The notes under the pieces are model-generated. The model saw only the letters and a list, made by a program, of their open reading frames with translations. It did not search any database and had not been told where the DNA came from. 64,000 nt of DNA from Endotrypanum monterogeii (Eukaryota; Euglenozoa; Kinetoplastea; Trypanosomatida; Trypanosomatidae): the NCBI GenBank assembly GCA_000333855.2, contig CM007346.1, positions 630,423-694,422 on the forward strand. Direction: 5' to 3'. Positions 34,934-44,152 of this stretch are shown here, in pieces. The position numbers and the translations under genes were made by a program. Every line of letters begins with the position of its first letter. Position 1 is the first letter of the stretch.

Positions 34934-37755
34934 TCAAGATGAGCGAGATCGTCTACAGCGTGAAGCTGCGCGAGTACGAGAGTGCGTGCTTGTCATTGGT
35001 TTATGCGTCGACCGCATTTGCCGCCTCAGCCGTGTCCGACTCCGACCATCAAGCCTGTCGCGCAAGAGGATATGCTGAGGGTTTTCATTGTTGCGATGAC
35101 ACGGAAGGTATCTCTGCATCCCCCGCTGCTGCACGGGTGATGCGTGCGCAGCTGCCTGTGTCTTCGGGCACACCTGGAGGAGGCCTTCTCAGTTCCATTG
35201 ACGGTACGGCTCTTCAGGCACCTTTACATGTCTCGTCGGCGGAGTTCCACGCTCCTCTCCATTCACCTTCGGCACCCTATGGCAACAGTGCAGGGGGCAA
35301 CGTCTGCTCGGAGTCGAGCACAACAGCATCTCAAAACGCAGCTAGCCTTGGTCACAATCGCAGCGTTACTCAAAGCGAGACGCCGTCGTCGCACTCTGGC
35401 CTGCTTGTATCGTTTGGGAAGGGTGACAGTCGTGCCTCTACCCTTGCACCAGACTCTGCGTTATCCTACCCTGAGAGTGTAGGGGCGCTGTTTCAGGTAC
35501 TGCAACTGAAAAAATCGATGCGAGCCATTGCGTCAGGCATTCGGCAGTTGGATGATATTCAGGCAGAGGCAGACTGTGTCTTTCACGAGTTGGAGGATGT
35601 CTTTATGCTCCGGGAAGGGGATGTAGCCGCTGTCTCTAAAGCACGCGCGGGTGTGGACGCCCCGTCATCGCTCCATGCACCCCCTGGGATCTGCTTTGAG
35701 CATGTCGGAGGCGTGGGCGAGCACGACACAACGTCAGCGTACTCGAGGCTCCTTCTTCCATCTTCTTCGACGGTTGACAACGCTAGTGAGCGTCACCTAC
35801 TGTATGGTGAACTGACCTCTGTTGGCATACGGCAGCTGCAGGCAATCTGCATAGCGTCGAGTTGCATGGTGCGGGAGGAGAACAAAACGTGGTGCTTACC
35901 GTCGCGCGAACTTGACGATGGAGGGGTCACATTCTCCGCCCCCTCCTCGATCAGTACGGGTGGCGCACTCGGTGTCTTCACCACGTCTACATTCCCCTCT
36001 TCATTTTCGGCATCTGGTAACGCCAACCTTCCATTGCCCCAGGCCTGCGATGGTGGTGGTCATGATGGCAACCAAACCTCTAAAGGCGCCGTCATCGTTG
36101 CGGTTGACGTGGGCAGCGGCAATGGGCGCTTGCTCTTTGAGTTGAGTCGACTGGCAGCCGCCGCGTGCTGTCGCATGCATGATTCTTTGTATCCGCATGG
36201 AAAAGACGTGGGGCCTACGTATGCGAGTGAAGCACCGCCGTATCGCACCTGCCCCGTTCCGCTGCACTCAACTCCGCAAGCTTCATGTAACACCGCGACG
36301 GCGAGCACAAACACCAAGGGCAATCTCCACCGCAATCTGCTTCAGGCGGCCTACGCCCCGCTGGGGGTCGCATGCCCCGTGGCGGTCTGGCGTGGATGGC
36401 TCGGGGTCGGCATTGAGATTGTGCCATCTCGTATGCACATCGCCCGCAAGGCGCTGGCCCCCCACTACCTGGATCTGGAGCAGGCCTTGCGGGCCTCTGC
36501 CTGCAGAGAGGGTGCCTGGGGAGCCGTCCCCAAGCTGGATTCATGCCTCTCTGAGGCAATCGCACACGACCCTGATTGTGTGTTTTCCACTGCTTCCGCA
36601 GCGCTGCCGTCGGGGAGTATCTCCCATCATGTCGCGGTAAGGTCACCGACTGCATCGCCAACCTCTACAGGAATATCCATGAGTACCGTATCAGGAGTCC
36701 GAGTACCGCAGAAGGCTGCGCGTGTGCTGCTCTACGAAGGTGATTGCTTGGCCCCTGGCGTGCTGACAAACGCGACGCTGTGTCGCTTCCCAAAAATCGC
36801 TTTCGGTGAAGAGAATCTGCTGCTGCACGAGTCGTACCCTGCGCACAGCCCCAGTGGTGAGGCGTGCGGGCGCGGAGGGCTTCAGACGGCGGTCGCCACA
36901 GGTTTGGTCTCCCTCTCTTCAGAAGCGGATAGTGACTGCGCCGCTAACCGCCCTGCGGCGGGGCCTCATCACTACCGTTTATGCCGGATTGAGGGCGGGC
37001 CATCTCTGAGCCAAGGAGAGGACCCACACCTGGTAGTCTTCTTCTGTGGTCTAGGCTTTGACGAGGCTCAGGTGCGGCAACTATGTCAGCGATTAGAGGA
37101 CATGCTGCTGTGCCGTTCTACCCAGAGCGTGGTGACAGCTGCATCCTCCGTTGCAAGCGATCCAGTCATACACCAGGGGTGCGACTCGAAAAAGTGTTGT
37201 GCTGTACCCGGTGATACTCACCGCACACACATCTCCAGAGACCAGTGCTGCGAGGATGTGGAGGCTTCGGAGTCGAGAGCTGGCTGCGCCTTGCTCTCGG
37301 CACCGCTTAGCAATGCCACAAGCAAGGAGGACATCGATACCCCTTTGGGGGTTCAGTCCTCGGTGCCCGTCATAGAGTCTTTGGCCACTGACATCGCGAC
37401 GGACATCGGCGGCGACCATGCGTCGCACCGGTGTTGGAGAAGCGTCACTTGTGTGCTGCTGCTGCGTCCGATCGACGTTTTGCAGCAATCATTTCCGCTT
37501 TTTCGCTACGCCCGGCGTATATACGACACTCAACATTGTCCAGTCGTGGCCGAAGACACCGCATCGCTGCTCTCGACTGGGTGCCGCGCCGATGGCAGCC
37601 GAGTACACTTTACCACGCGTGCTCCTCCGGAGTCAGAGCCCGAGCCCGGGGCACGCGCATCACGTGATATGCTGGAGAGTGACGTCTGGACAACCGTGCT
37701 GGAGACGACGTGGATGAGCGCGGCGCCAGCTTGGGTCGTGCGGTTTCGCTTCTAA
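34909..37755 (+). CDS. DOT1-like SAM-dependent methyltransferase, expanded
   Basis: Predicted 948-residue protein with class I methyltransferase motifs in DOT1 order. L-Y-G-E-L-T-S-V-G-I-R-Q-L (298-310) resembles the Y-G-E motif that precedes the SAM pocket in DOT1. V-D-V-G-S-G-N-G-R-L-L-F-E-L (~399-412) is motif I. G-V-G-I-E-I-V-P-S-R-M-H-I-A (~499-512) is the acidic post-I motif. L-L-Y-E-G-D-C-L (~607) and P-H-L-V-V-F-F-C-G-L-G-F-D (~706) fit later strands, and the chain ends T-T-W-M-S-A-A-P-A-W-V-V-R-F. DOT1 enzymes methylate histone H3 Lys79 (Lys76 in trypanosomes). Trypanosoma DOT1A and DOT1B are about 300 residues; here Ser/Thr/Ala-rich inserts separate every motif, about 90 residues between motif I and post-I. 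Substrate is unknown. Met11 (34939) may be the true start. Confidence 0.6.
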   Translation: MEAWFGYVIKMSEIVYSVKLREYESACLSLVYASTAFAASAVSDSDHQACRARGYAEGFHCCDDTEGISASPAAARVMRAQLPVSSGTPGGGLLSSIDGTALQAPLHVSSAEFHAPLHSPSAPYGNSAGGNVCSESSTTASQNAASLGHNRSVTQSETPSSHSGLLVSFGKGDSRASTLAPDSALSYPESVGALFQVLQLKKSMRAIASGIRQLDDIQAEADCVFHELEDVFMLREGDVAAVSKARAGVDAPSSLHAPPGICFEHVGGVGEHDTTSAYSRLLLPSSSTVDNASERHLLYGELTSVGIRQLQAICIASSCMVREENKTWCLPSRELDDGGVTFSAPSSISTGGALGVFTTSTFPSSFSASGNANLPLPQACDGGGHDGNQTSKGAVIVAVDVGSGNGRLLFELSRLAAAACCRMHDSLYPHGKDVGPTYASEAPPYRTCPVPLHSTPQASCNTATASTNTKGNLHRNLLQAAYAPLGVACPVAVWRGWLGVGIEIVPSRMHIARKALAPHYLDLEQALRASACREGAWGAVPKLDSCLSEAIAHDPDCVFSTASAALPSGSISHHVAVRSPTASPTSTGISMSTVSGVRVPQKAARVLLYEGDCLAPGVLTNATLCRFPKIAFGEENLLLHESYPAHSPSGEACGRGGLQTAVATGLVSLSSEADSDCAANRPAAGPHHYRLCRIEGGPSLSQGEDPHLVVFFCGLGFDEAQVRQLCQRLEDMLLCRSTQSVVTAASSVASDPVIHQGCDSKKCCAVPGDTHRTHISRDQCCEDVEASESRAGCALLSAPLSNATSKEDIDTPLGVQSSVPVIESLATDIATDIGGDHASHRCWRSVTCVLLLRPIDVLQQSFPLFRYARRIYDTQHCPVVAEDTASLLSTGCRADGSRVHFTTRAPPESEPEPGARASRDMLESDVWTTVLETTWMSAAPAWVVRFRF

Positions 37756-37894
37756 CGTATTTGCGCTGATGTTTGCATTGTGACTCTGTATGCGCGTGAG
37801 AGTGTGTGTGTGTGTGTGAACTGGTCCCCCCGCCCTACTCTGAGTCTCTCTACACTTTGTGAAGCTTGTGGTTTAACTTATTCACTTTATGTCA

Positions 37895-38265
37895 CACCCG
37901 ACTCTGTGATGATGCGAGGTGCCGCAGTCTGGAGCGTCGAGATGCAATGCCCGCTTTCTAGGAACGGTACACTCATCTCCTCATCTGTGCAATGCCAGTG
38001 TTCTTCTGGGGATAGGGGCGGGGAGTGGGGTGCCGAGGGCTTGAGGAGTGTAGACTGGTACATCGCTAGCGGCGTCTATTGCCAGGTCTCCGAGTGACGT
38101 CGAGTCGGGGCGACCCGCGACCGTGAACGTCTCTGCCCTGCTTATGTGATAGCCACAGTCTTTCCCAAGACGGAGTCGGATTTCAGACGGATCTGACCGC
38201 CCCACTGTGGTGTGACCCCGAGTCCCCTTCCCCGACAAATGCGCTGTGTCGCAGTCTAGTGAGAC
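37895..38265. mobile_element. Possible SIDER-like dispersed element
   Basis: This block is complex sequence rather than simple repeats. It sits downstream of a stop codon, where Leishmania SIDER retroposons commonly lie, and its length and composition would fit a degenerate copy. I have no second copy in this window and no alignment, so this is a weak call; it could be an ordinary 3' UTR. Confidence 0.22.
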
Positions 38266-38910
38266 GTCAACTTTTTTTTCCACGACGCAGTCGATCTCTG
38301 TTTTTTTTTTGCCCCCCTTTCAAATACTCTTAGATATTACGGCGGCGGTGTTTGGTGCTCCCCCCCATCTTTCCATTGATTGGTCTGTCTTCAGCCAATA
38401 TATTCGTATTTCCGGGGTCCAAGGAGCTGACGAAGCGGGGAGGGATGGGAAACAAATGGTGGTCATAGAGTGGGTGAGAAATAAAGGAGGAGTACTTGTG
38501 TTTTTTGTGTGGGTGGTGGTGGGTTTTCACGGAGTGCCTTGCGTAGACACTACGACGAGGACACACCCGCTGTACGTTGTGCCATGTCGAGAAGCAGATC
38601 ATACTAGTCGTAGGTTGCGTGGCCTGTTTTTTCTTCCTTTAGGTCCGTCTTTCTTTCCCCGTGTCATTTCTTCGCTCCTCACCACAGACAGCACCTCATA
38701 AATGTGATTGAATCCACAGGCACATCCTTCGGCCACTAACCCAAATGTGTCTTGTATTTGTTATTTTGTCCCCCCCTTCTTCCCGTCTCCCCTTTTTATC
38801 ATCTGAATTGCACAAACTCTCAACGTCACTGCTGTAGCTACACCCGTATACTCTCCTCACGTACACATACATAGCGAGCTCTAGAGGAAATTATTTTCAT
38901 TTCTCTTTGC

Positions 38911-38912
38911 AG
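38911..38912 (+). promoter_or_regulatory. Candidate spliced-leader acceptor AG for the ELMO gene
   Basis: The tract TTTTCATTTCTCTTTGCAG is a good acceptor and leaves no ATG before 39022 (5' UTR about 109 nt). A second AG at 39012-39013 after the C/T tract would leave a leader of only 8 nt. Confidence 0.45.
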
Positions 38913-39021
38913 TGGGGTGAGTATATAAGTGTCTTACGTACTTTGAAGGGCGTTCCCCCCCCCCCCCCCACACACACACACACATTTTTTTCTTATTACC
39001 ACACCCGCCGAAGCGACAACA

Positions 39022-40269
39022 ATGACTGCACCATCGTCCTCCTCGTTGTCAAGACCCATTTTGGCCCCTTCTCTAGGTCGCACACCGAAAATTATCGCTG
39101 CATTGGTGACAGCAACTGCGGTACTTGGTGCCGGCATAGCTCTTACCACAGTCTCAGGTAGAGGCATTCGTGTCAGCAAAGGAGGCCGGCGTGCCTTTCG
39201 GTCAGAGAGCGCCATCCAGGAGCCAAGGGAGGCTGTCATCGAGGCGCTTGAGACGATACGTAGTGGGCGATGCACGACGTGTGGAGAACTTGTGGCCTTC
39301 CTGCGCGGTCCTCTACTTTCTCCGGTGTCGCCAGCTTCTCGTTTCGGTTTTTGTGGGTCTGCAGAGACCACCACTGAAACGTTGCCTCCGTCGAATGCGC
39401 ACTGCTGGCGAGTCCCTACCTCTGTGCTGCACTACATCCAGGAGAGCTATCTGCCCGCCGTACGGCGTCAGCTGCTCGAGGCGCAGCAGCAGCATCCACC
39501 ACCCTCCGCCACCCCTGCACTTCAGACAGAGTACAACCTTTTCGCGCAGATGGTCGCTGCGGACGTTGCGTTGCGTGCGCTGAGTGTGGAGAGAGCGACT
39601 TCATTTGACAAAGACAATCGCAGCCACCTGAATCTCTTGCAACAGCTTTGGATGGCGACAGGAAAGTCGGCGGCGACATACAATCGTACCGGGCCCCAGT
39701 GGGGCAGTCTAGGATTTCAGGGCACCGATCCCGTGACGGACCTTCGTGGTGGTGGCGTGTTGGCACTTCGCCAGCTTGTGCATTTCGCGCAGACACACAA
39801 CAGTGCCTTTCGCGAGATGATTGCTTACAACGAGCGAGTGCAGCGGGAGGGCAGGCACAGCTGGTATCTACTTGCTGTCGTCAGTATCCAGCTAACCACT
39901 CAACTGATTCTGGAGCAGGATCATCCATTGTATGTAGCGCAGTTAGAGATGCTCTACGACACCCTGCGCCTGGGGGCTGCTTCAGATGCAACTGCTAAAG
40001 TACTCAGTCGTCGTTCGATGGCCGCACAGAAGGACGTGACGCTCAGCAACACAGGTGCCGCAAGCACAGCGGATTTTTGGGACTTCTGCAAGAACTCTTG
40101 CAGTGCCGAGGCAGGGTTGTTTGCTCTGCATCACGCGCTGCTTCTCCACTTCAAAGACTGTTGGACGCGAGACGAGCCTCACGTGATGGAATACAATACT
40201 TATATGGCCTCAAATGTCTTCAGTACTTTCTTCACACCCCAATGGGTACAAACCACCCCAACGGCGTAG
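39022..40269 (+). CDS. ELMO-domain protein with N-terminal membrane anchor
   Basis: Predicted 415-residue protein. Residues ~23-46 are a single hydrophobic segment (K-I-I-A-A-L-V-T-A-T-A-V-L-G-A-G-I-A-L) after a Ser/Pro-rich start, so it is probably a signal-anchored membrane protein with the rest cytosolic. The ELMO domain spans about 170-380, with the hallmark W-G-S-L-G-F-Q-G-T-D-P-V-T-D-L-R-G-G-G at 227-245. In ELMOD proteins the Arg of this motif (Arg242 here) is the residue needed for GAP activity toward Arf-family GTPases; it is kept. Cys83 and Cys86 form a C-x-x-C near the anchor. The likely role is control of Arf or Arl GTPases at an endomembrane. Start 39022 is the first ATG after either predicted acceptor. 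Confidence 0.88.
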   Translation: MTAPSSSSLSRPILAPSLGRTPKIIAALVTATAVLGAGIALTTVSGRGIRVSKGGRRAFRSESAIQEPREAVIEALETIRSGRCTTCGELVAFLRGPLLSPVSPASRFGFCGSAETTTETLPPSNAHCWRVPTSVLHYIQESYLPAVRRQLLEAQQQHPPPSATPALQTEYNLFAQMVAADVALRALSVERATSFDKDNRSHLNLLQQLWMATGKSAATYNRTGPQWGSLGFQGTDPVTDLRGGGVLALRQLVHFAQTHNSAFREMIAYNERVQREGRHSWYLLAVVSIQLTTQLILEQDHPLYVAQLEMLYDTLRLGAASDATAKVLSRRSMAAQKDVTLSNTGAASTADFWDFCKNSCSAEAGLFALHHALLLHFKDCWTRDEPHVMEYNTYMASNVFSTFFTPQWVQTTPTA

Positions 40270-40501
40270 GAGAGCAGGCTGGAATGTAATGGGGCATTAT
40301 TCTGTTGTGCCTGGGCTTGAAGTTTGTCTTGTAGAGGGTCATTGTACTTTGAAGAGCAGGGAGGCGGTATCCACCTCCTTGTCTGCTGTGCGTCCGCGAT
40401 CATGGTTTTAGTGATGCACGTGGGTGATGGAGGAGGCCTCAGGCTTGCAGACCCTCCGGTCAATCTATCTATTTCGTTTTTTTTCCCCCGGTGCGCATGC
40501 A

Positions 40502-40522
40502 ATATGAGTCTGCGACTCATAT
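40502..40522 (+). promoter_or_regulatory. Perfect stem-loop in the ELMO 3' region
   Basis: ATATGAGTC and GACTCATAT are exact reverse complements separated by TGC, giving a 9-bp stem with a 3-nt loop, 233 nt past the stop codon. It could be an RNA structural element of the 3' UTR or a chance palindrome. Confidence 0.5.
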
Positions 40523-41439
40523 CAAGGTTTGAACTGATAGGGCAGTGCAGGCGCGTAGGCGAGCGCAGCTGTTGGCGTCGTTGATCAACCAACAAACAGC
40601 CCTTACCTACTTGAGCGTTTCCACATATGTTTTTCTGTGGGTATGTTTGGCCTTCTCGGCGCGGGTGTGCTGCTTTGTGAACAGAGCACCATTTCCCCCT
40701 CTCCTCTATTCGAAGATGAGAGACTCCAACACAACAAAACACGAGAGAGTTCGAGAGATTTCATGCTGCTTTGCAATTAGAGGGGGTGGGGGGGGAGGTA
40801 AGGACCGAGAGGGTGCGTGTCGTGCTTTCTTCAGTTTCGAGAAATACATACACGCACGCGCGCGCATTCGCGGAAACACACGGGAGATCTGTGGACATAA
40901 CTGTATGTGCATTTGTGCACGATGGAGGTGCTTTCATTATGCTGCATGCACGATACATACGTGCCCACGTATTACTAGACCTTACTTGACCTCCCCCTGT
41001 CGTCATCATTTCCTTTCTCCCCTTCCGTCGTCGTCGTCGCCGTCCTGCTCTTCCTCTTCTTCCTTTCCGCCCCTTTTTTCTTTTCCGGCCCCCTCTTGTC
41101 ACTTTTTCCCACTATTCGGCCCCCGAAAAAAAAACATACATGCGGTGACTTTGTGTTGTATGATGCATAGCGCACACACTAATTTCCTTCGCCTACGGCA
41201 TATGCGTATGTTTTCGGAGATTCTTTTCTGTATTTTATTGGGGACCGTCTCCTATCAACGCATGCGTTCTCACCCTTCACGTTTTCTGCGCATCTTCTCT
41301 TGCTTCTCTTCAGCCCCCCCTCCCCCTCACCCGCCACGACGCCGTCTTCTCTGCTTCTCTCCTCCATCTTCGTCTTCTGCACTCACGGCGGTGCGTTAAT
41401 AATCCCATTATATTCAGGTGTATCCCCTCCCCTCTTCCC

Positions 41440-41486
41440 ACACACACGCACACACACAGATATATATATATATATATATATATATT
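41440..41486. repeat. (CA)n(TA)n microsatellite
   Basis: CA repeats with one CG interruption pass into a TA run of about 26 bases. Confidence 0.9.
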
Positions 41487-41754
41487 ATTAAATTCCTTGG
41501 TAAGCGTATCCGCACGTGCGCGCATACATTCTTTTTTTTTTCTCTCCTCGTTTTATTCATATTGGGCGAATCTTGTTCCCATCGCTGTCCCTGAACCCCC
41601 TCTGTTCCCTTTTCTTGTTCTAGTCTCCAGCCCTCCTCCACTTCTTCTTTGCCGTGTGTACCGTTGGGGAATAATATCTCTTGCACACACACACAATCGC
41701 GTACACAACAGCGCTGAAGTCATACCGCCACCTGCTTTTCTCTGCTGCGTAATC

Positions 41755-41756
41755 AG
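41755..41756 (+). promoter_or_regulatory. Candidate spliced-leader acceptor AG for the PAM2-like gene
   Basis: AG after the tract CCTGCTTTTCTCTGCTGCG (41731-41749). The predicted 5' UTR is 87 nt with no ATG before 41844. Confidence 0.45.
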
Positions 41757-41843
41757 GGCTGTATTCCTCGTGTGTTTGTGTCTGCATCTGCTCGTTCGCG
41801 GGTGTGTGCGTCTGTAGGGCTCGATCTCGCTTCGCCTGTGAAA

Positions 41844-43547
41844 ATGTCGCACCTCAACCCAAACGCTACAGAGTGGAAGCCCACAGGGAACGCTGCACAC
41901 GGCATGACCGATCTGGCCCTGCCACCCGCCACAGCGCCGCCTGATGACCTCGAATCGCCTTCTATTCCGGCGGAGCGTGCAGGGGAGTCACCTACCATGG
42001 AAACGCGGATGGCCGCTTCGGCTCCTGCTTCTGGTGAGTCCGCGAATAAGCTGCCGTCTTACATCCCTAGCTACATGACTGGCAGCGATCCCGCCTTTGA
42101 TGAGGTGACCTCTAACATTGATTGGAGTGCCGAGTTCAAAAAGCTGATGGAGCTGACGGGGCAGATGATTGACCGGCAATTGAGTGAGCAGAACGGCGAT
42201 GGGCGACCAGCAGTCAATAGTGGTGGCACGAATGCCAGCCATCCCTACGATCCTGCTAGGGCCTTTGGCTATGCTGGCCCCAATGGGGTGGGCGCTGTGT
42301 GTCCAGCACCTGCTGCCCCCTCACCGCTTCCTCTGACGTATGCAAACGCAGTGAAGAGTGCGGCGGCTGTAGCGAGGAAGCCGGGGACACTGGGTGTTGC
42401 GAGCACGCGCACAGCGGCGGCTGCGGCTGCGGCTTCTGCTAGCATAATTGAGATGGACGATGACAGCTCTAGTTGCGCCGCAACGTCAAAGATGGGTGCG
42501 GGGAAGCATCACTGGAAGAAGCTCACAAAGGCACAGCAGCGCCACGAACAGTCTCAGCGCAACGCCTTTGAGGCCTTCGCGAATGCCTTGCTGCACAGCG
42601 TGTCCCCGTTCATGGCACCACTGCGGGCCAGGTGCAAGACATCCCTGCCCCACATCAAAGTAGATCAGCGTTTTGGAAAGAGTGGACATCCGGAGACCGC
42701 CATCGCCCAGTTCCTCGTCGCCCCGCTGGTTACAAATTACCGCCCACGTCACTTCCACGATGTCGCTCCAGGCGAACTCATGGAGTTCCACTACGACTTC
42801 GCGCTTGTGCTTCAGGCGATCCCTTCCGCGCACGAAATTCACATTGGCTACGGCCCCACCTGGAAGCGGTACGCCGTACCCTACTGCTACTTGGCCTGTC
42901 GCGAGTATCGCAAGGAGGTGCTCGCGCTCTGTCCAGAGGAGATCCCAAACTCTCGCTCAGAGGCGATTTATGAAGATGACGTGGTGAAAGACATTACAGA
43001 GTTGCTGCTGAAGCGTGGGGAAGGGCTGGAGATGCTCGAGGCGATGTCGATCATGGAGGCGATGCGGAAGCGCGTCGATCTCTACCCCCTCTACGACGCC
43101 TTCTCGACCGTCTTCCAAAGTCTTGACAATTATCAAATTGAAATATCGAACATCCGGTCGGCACCATCGCGCTTCCTTTTGAAAACATCTCGGTTGGCCG
43201 TGGAGGCGATGCCGCAGCCGATCATCTTGGATGACGAGGTAGCGTGGGATGAGCTTCCGGAGGTATCTCGTGTGCTCGTGGAGGAGTGTGTGGTAGCAAG
43301 TGGTTCTGCCGGCAGCGAAGCGGATGGTGCCGCGGGTAGGGTGACATCGCAGCAGAAAATCCCTGGCACACCTGTACCAACGTCTGCGGCGACTGAAGCT
43401 GTTTCTCTGAAGGGTGGCACAGCATCAGCAGGCGCGCCGGCGATGAGGACTGGGGCCTCGACGTTGCCCACGTTGGCGCCGCTAGTGGTGAGCGCGGCGT
43501 GCGTTGCAGCCACTGTAGCCTTGGTATTGATGAGGAGGCGGCGTTGA
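41844..43547 (+). CDS. Tail-anchored protein with N-terminal PAM2-like PABP-binding motif
   Basis: Predicted 567-residue protein of a type I do not recognise as a named family. Residues 2-14 read S-H-L-N-P-N-A-T-E-W-K-P-T, matching the PAM2 consensus (L-N-x-x-A-x-x-F-x-P) that binds the MLLE domain of poly(A)-binding protein, with Trp in place of Phe, as in the PAM2w variant of LARP4. A disordered Pro/Ala-rich region follows, with an acidic patch at 203-207. Residues ~220-485 look folded (K-H-H-W-K-K-L-T-K-A-Q-Q-R, F-H-Y-D-F-A-L-V-L, G-Y-G-P-T-W-K-R-Y-A-V-P-Y). Residues 544-563 are hydrophobic and end in four Arg at the C-terminus, the form of a tail anchor, often mitochondrial or peroxisomal when flanked by basic residues. 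Inferred role: holding PABP-bound mRNA at a membrane. The frame opens at GTG 41772; 41844 is the first ATG. Confidence 0.75.
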   Translation: MSHLNPNATEWKPTGNAAHGMTDLALPPATAPPDDLESPSIPAERAGESPTMETRMAASAPASGESANKLPSYIPSYMTGSDPAFDEVTSNIDWSAEFKKLMELTGQMIDRQLSEQNGDGRPAVNSGGTNASHPYDPARAFGYAGPNGVGAVCPAPAAPSPLPLTYANAVKSAAAVARKPGTLGVASTRTAAAAAAASASIIEMDDDSSSCAATSKMGAGKHHWKKLTKAQQRHEQSQRNAFEAFANALLHSVSPFMAPLRARCKTSLPHIKVDQRFGKSGHPETAIAQFLVAPLVTNYRPRHFHDVAPGELMEFHYDFALVLQAIPSAHEIHIGYGPTWKRYAVPYCYLACREYRKEVLALCPEEIPNSRSEAIYEDDVVKDITELLLKRGEGLEMLEAMSIMEAMRKRVDLYPLYDAFSTVFQSLDNYQIEISNIRSAPSRFLLKTSRLAVEAMPQPIILDDEVAWDELPEVSRVLVEECVVASGSAGSEADGAAGRVTSQQKIPGTPVPTSAATEAVSLKGGTASAGAPAMRTGASTLPTLAPLVVSAACVAATVALVLMRRRR

Positions 43548-44151
43548 GGGTTGGGGGTGGAAGGGTACGAATAAGGTGTAAAATCTCGACCGCCGCACGT
43601 GTGGTGGTGGCCGTGGTAGGTGGTGAGAAGGGTCTAACGGAACGACAGCGTGCGGGAAAGCATAAAAGGTGGAGAGATACGGGTAAGCGCAGATGCTCAT
43701 GCTCGAGCCAGCATGGAGCGGTTTTTGAGTGTGTGTGTATATATAGGGCACGAGGCGAGCAGGGGAGAAGAGGGACACACAGACAATTCTGTGCTGAGTG
43801 GTGTACGGAAACATCGTCACTGATTTTCTTTTTTCTCAGCTTCTCACGACCTCACACCCATTTCGTTTTGCGTATCATCGCAGTTGCTCCTCCTCCTCGT
43901 GCCACCAATCATCTCTCCACGAGTCTCACGTGCACGACTAGCTGTGCTAGGTAAGGCGCAGACTTGTAAGTTGTGGGCGCATCTTTGTCTTTCATTCTTT
44001 TCTCCCAATCCATCTTACGTTGCCACCTATTGTCTGCCGTTGCTTCTGCGAGAGCAACAACACAAACAAGGATGAGGCTTTCCACTTTTTTTTTTCAGAT
44101 GGTGAGTCTACCATGCCTCCGTCAATCTATCGCGTTGCATGTTCGGGATTT

Positions 44152-44152
<1 letters not shown>

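Larger units (their letters stand above)
37756..39021. other. Intergenic/UTR region before the ELMO gene
   Basis: No protein gene seen. It contains a TG run just after the stop (37802-37818), a non-repetitive GC-richer block (37900-38260) unlike the usual pyrimidine-rich spacer, T- and C-runs, a C-tract (38955-38969) and a CA run (38970-38984) directly before the ELMO gene. Confidence 0.6.
40270..41843. other. Intergenic/UTR region between the ELMO and PAM2-like genes
   Basis: No gene supported. After the ELMO stop there are ~300 bases of mixed composition with a perfect stem-loop (40502-40522). Then come C/T-rich sequence, a CA-then-TA microsatellite (41440-41486), and pyrimidine tracts before the next gene. 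A 284-codon frame (40545-41399) starts at GTG and encodes only repeat-like sequence. Confidence 0.65.

Noticed and set aside
40545..41399. 284-codon + strand open frame
   Set aside because: It starts at GTG, not ATG, and its translation is Ser/Cys/His/Arg repeats from C/T-rich and CA-rich spacer sequence. No domain or coding-like composition.
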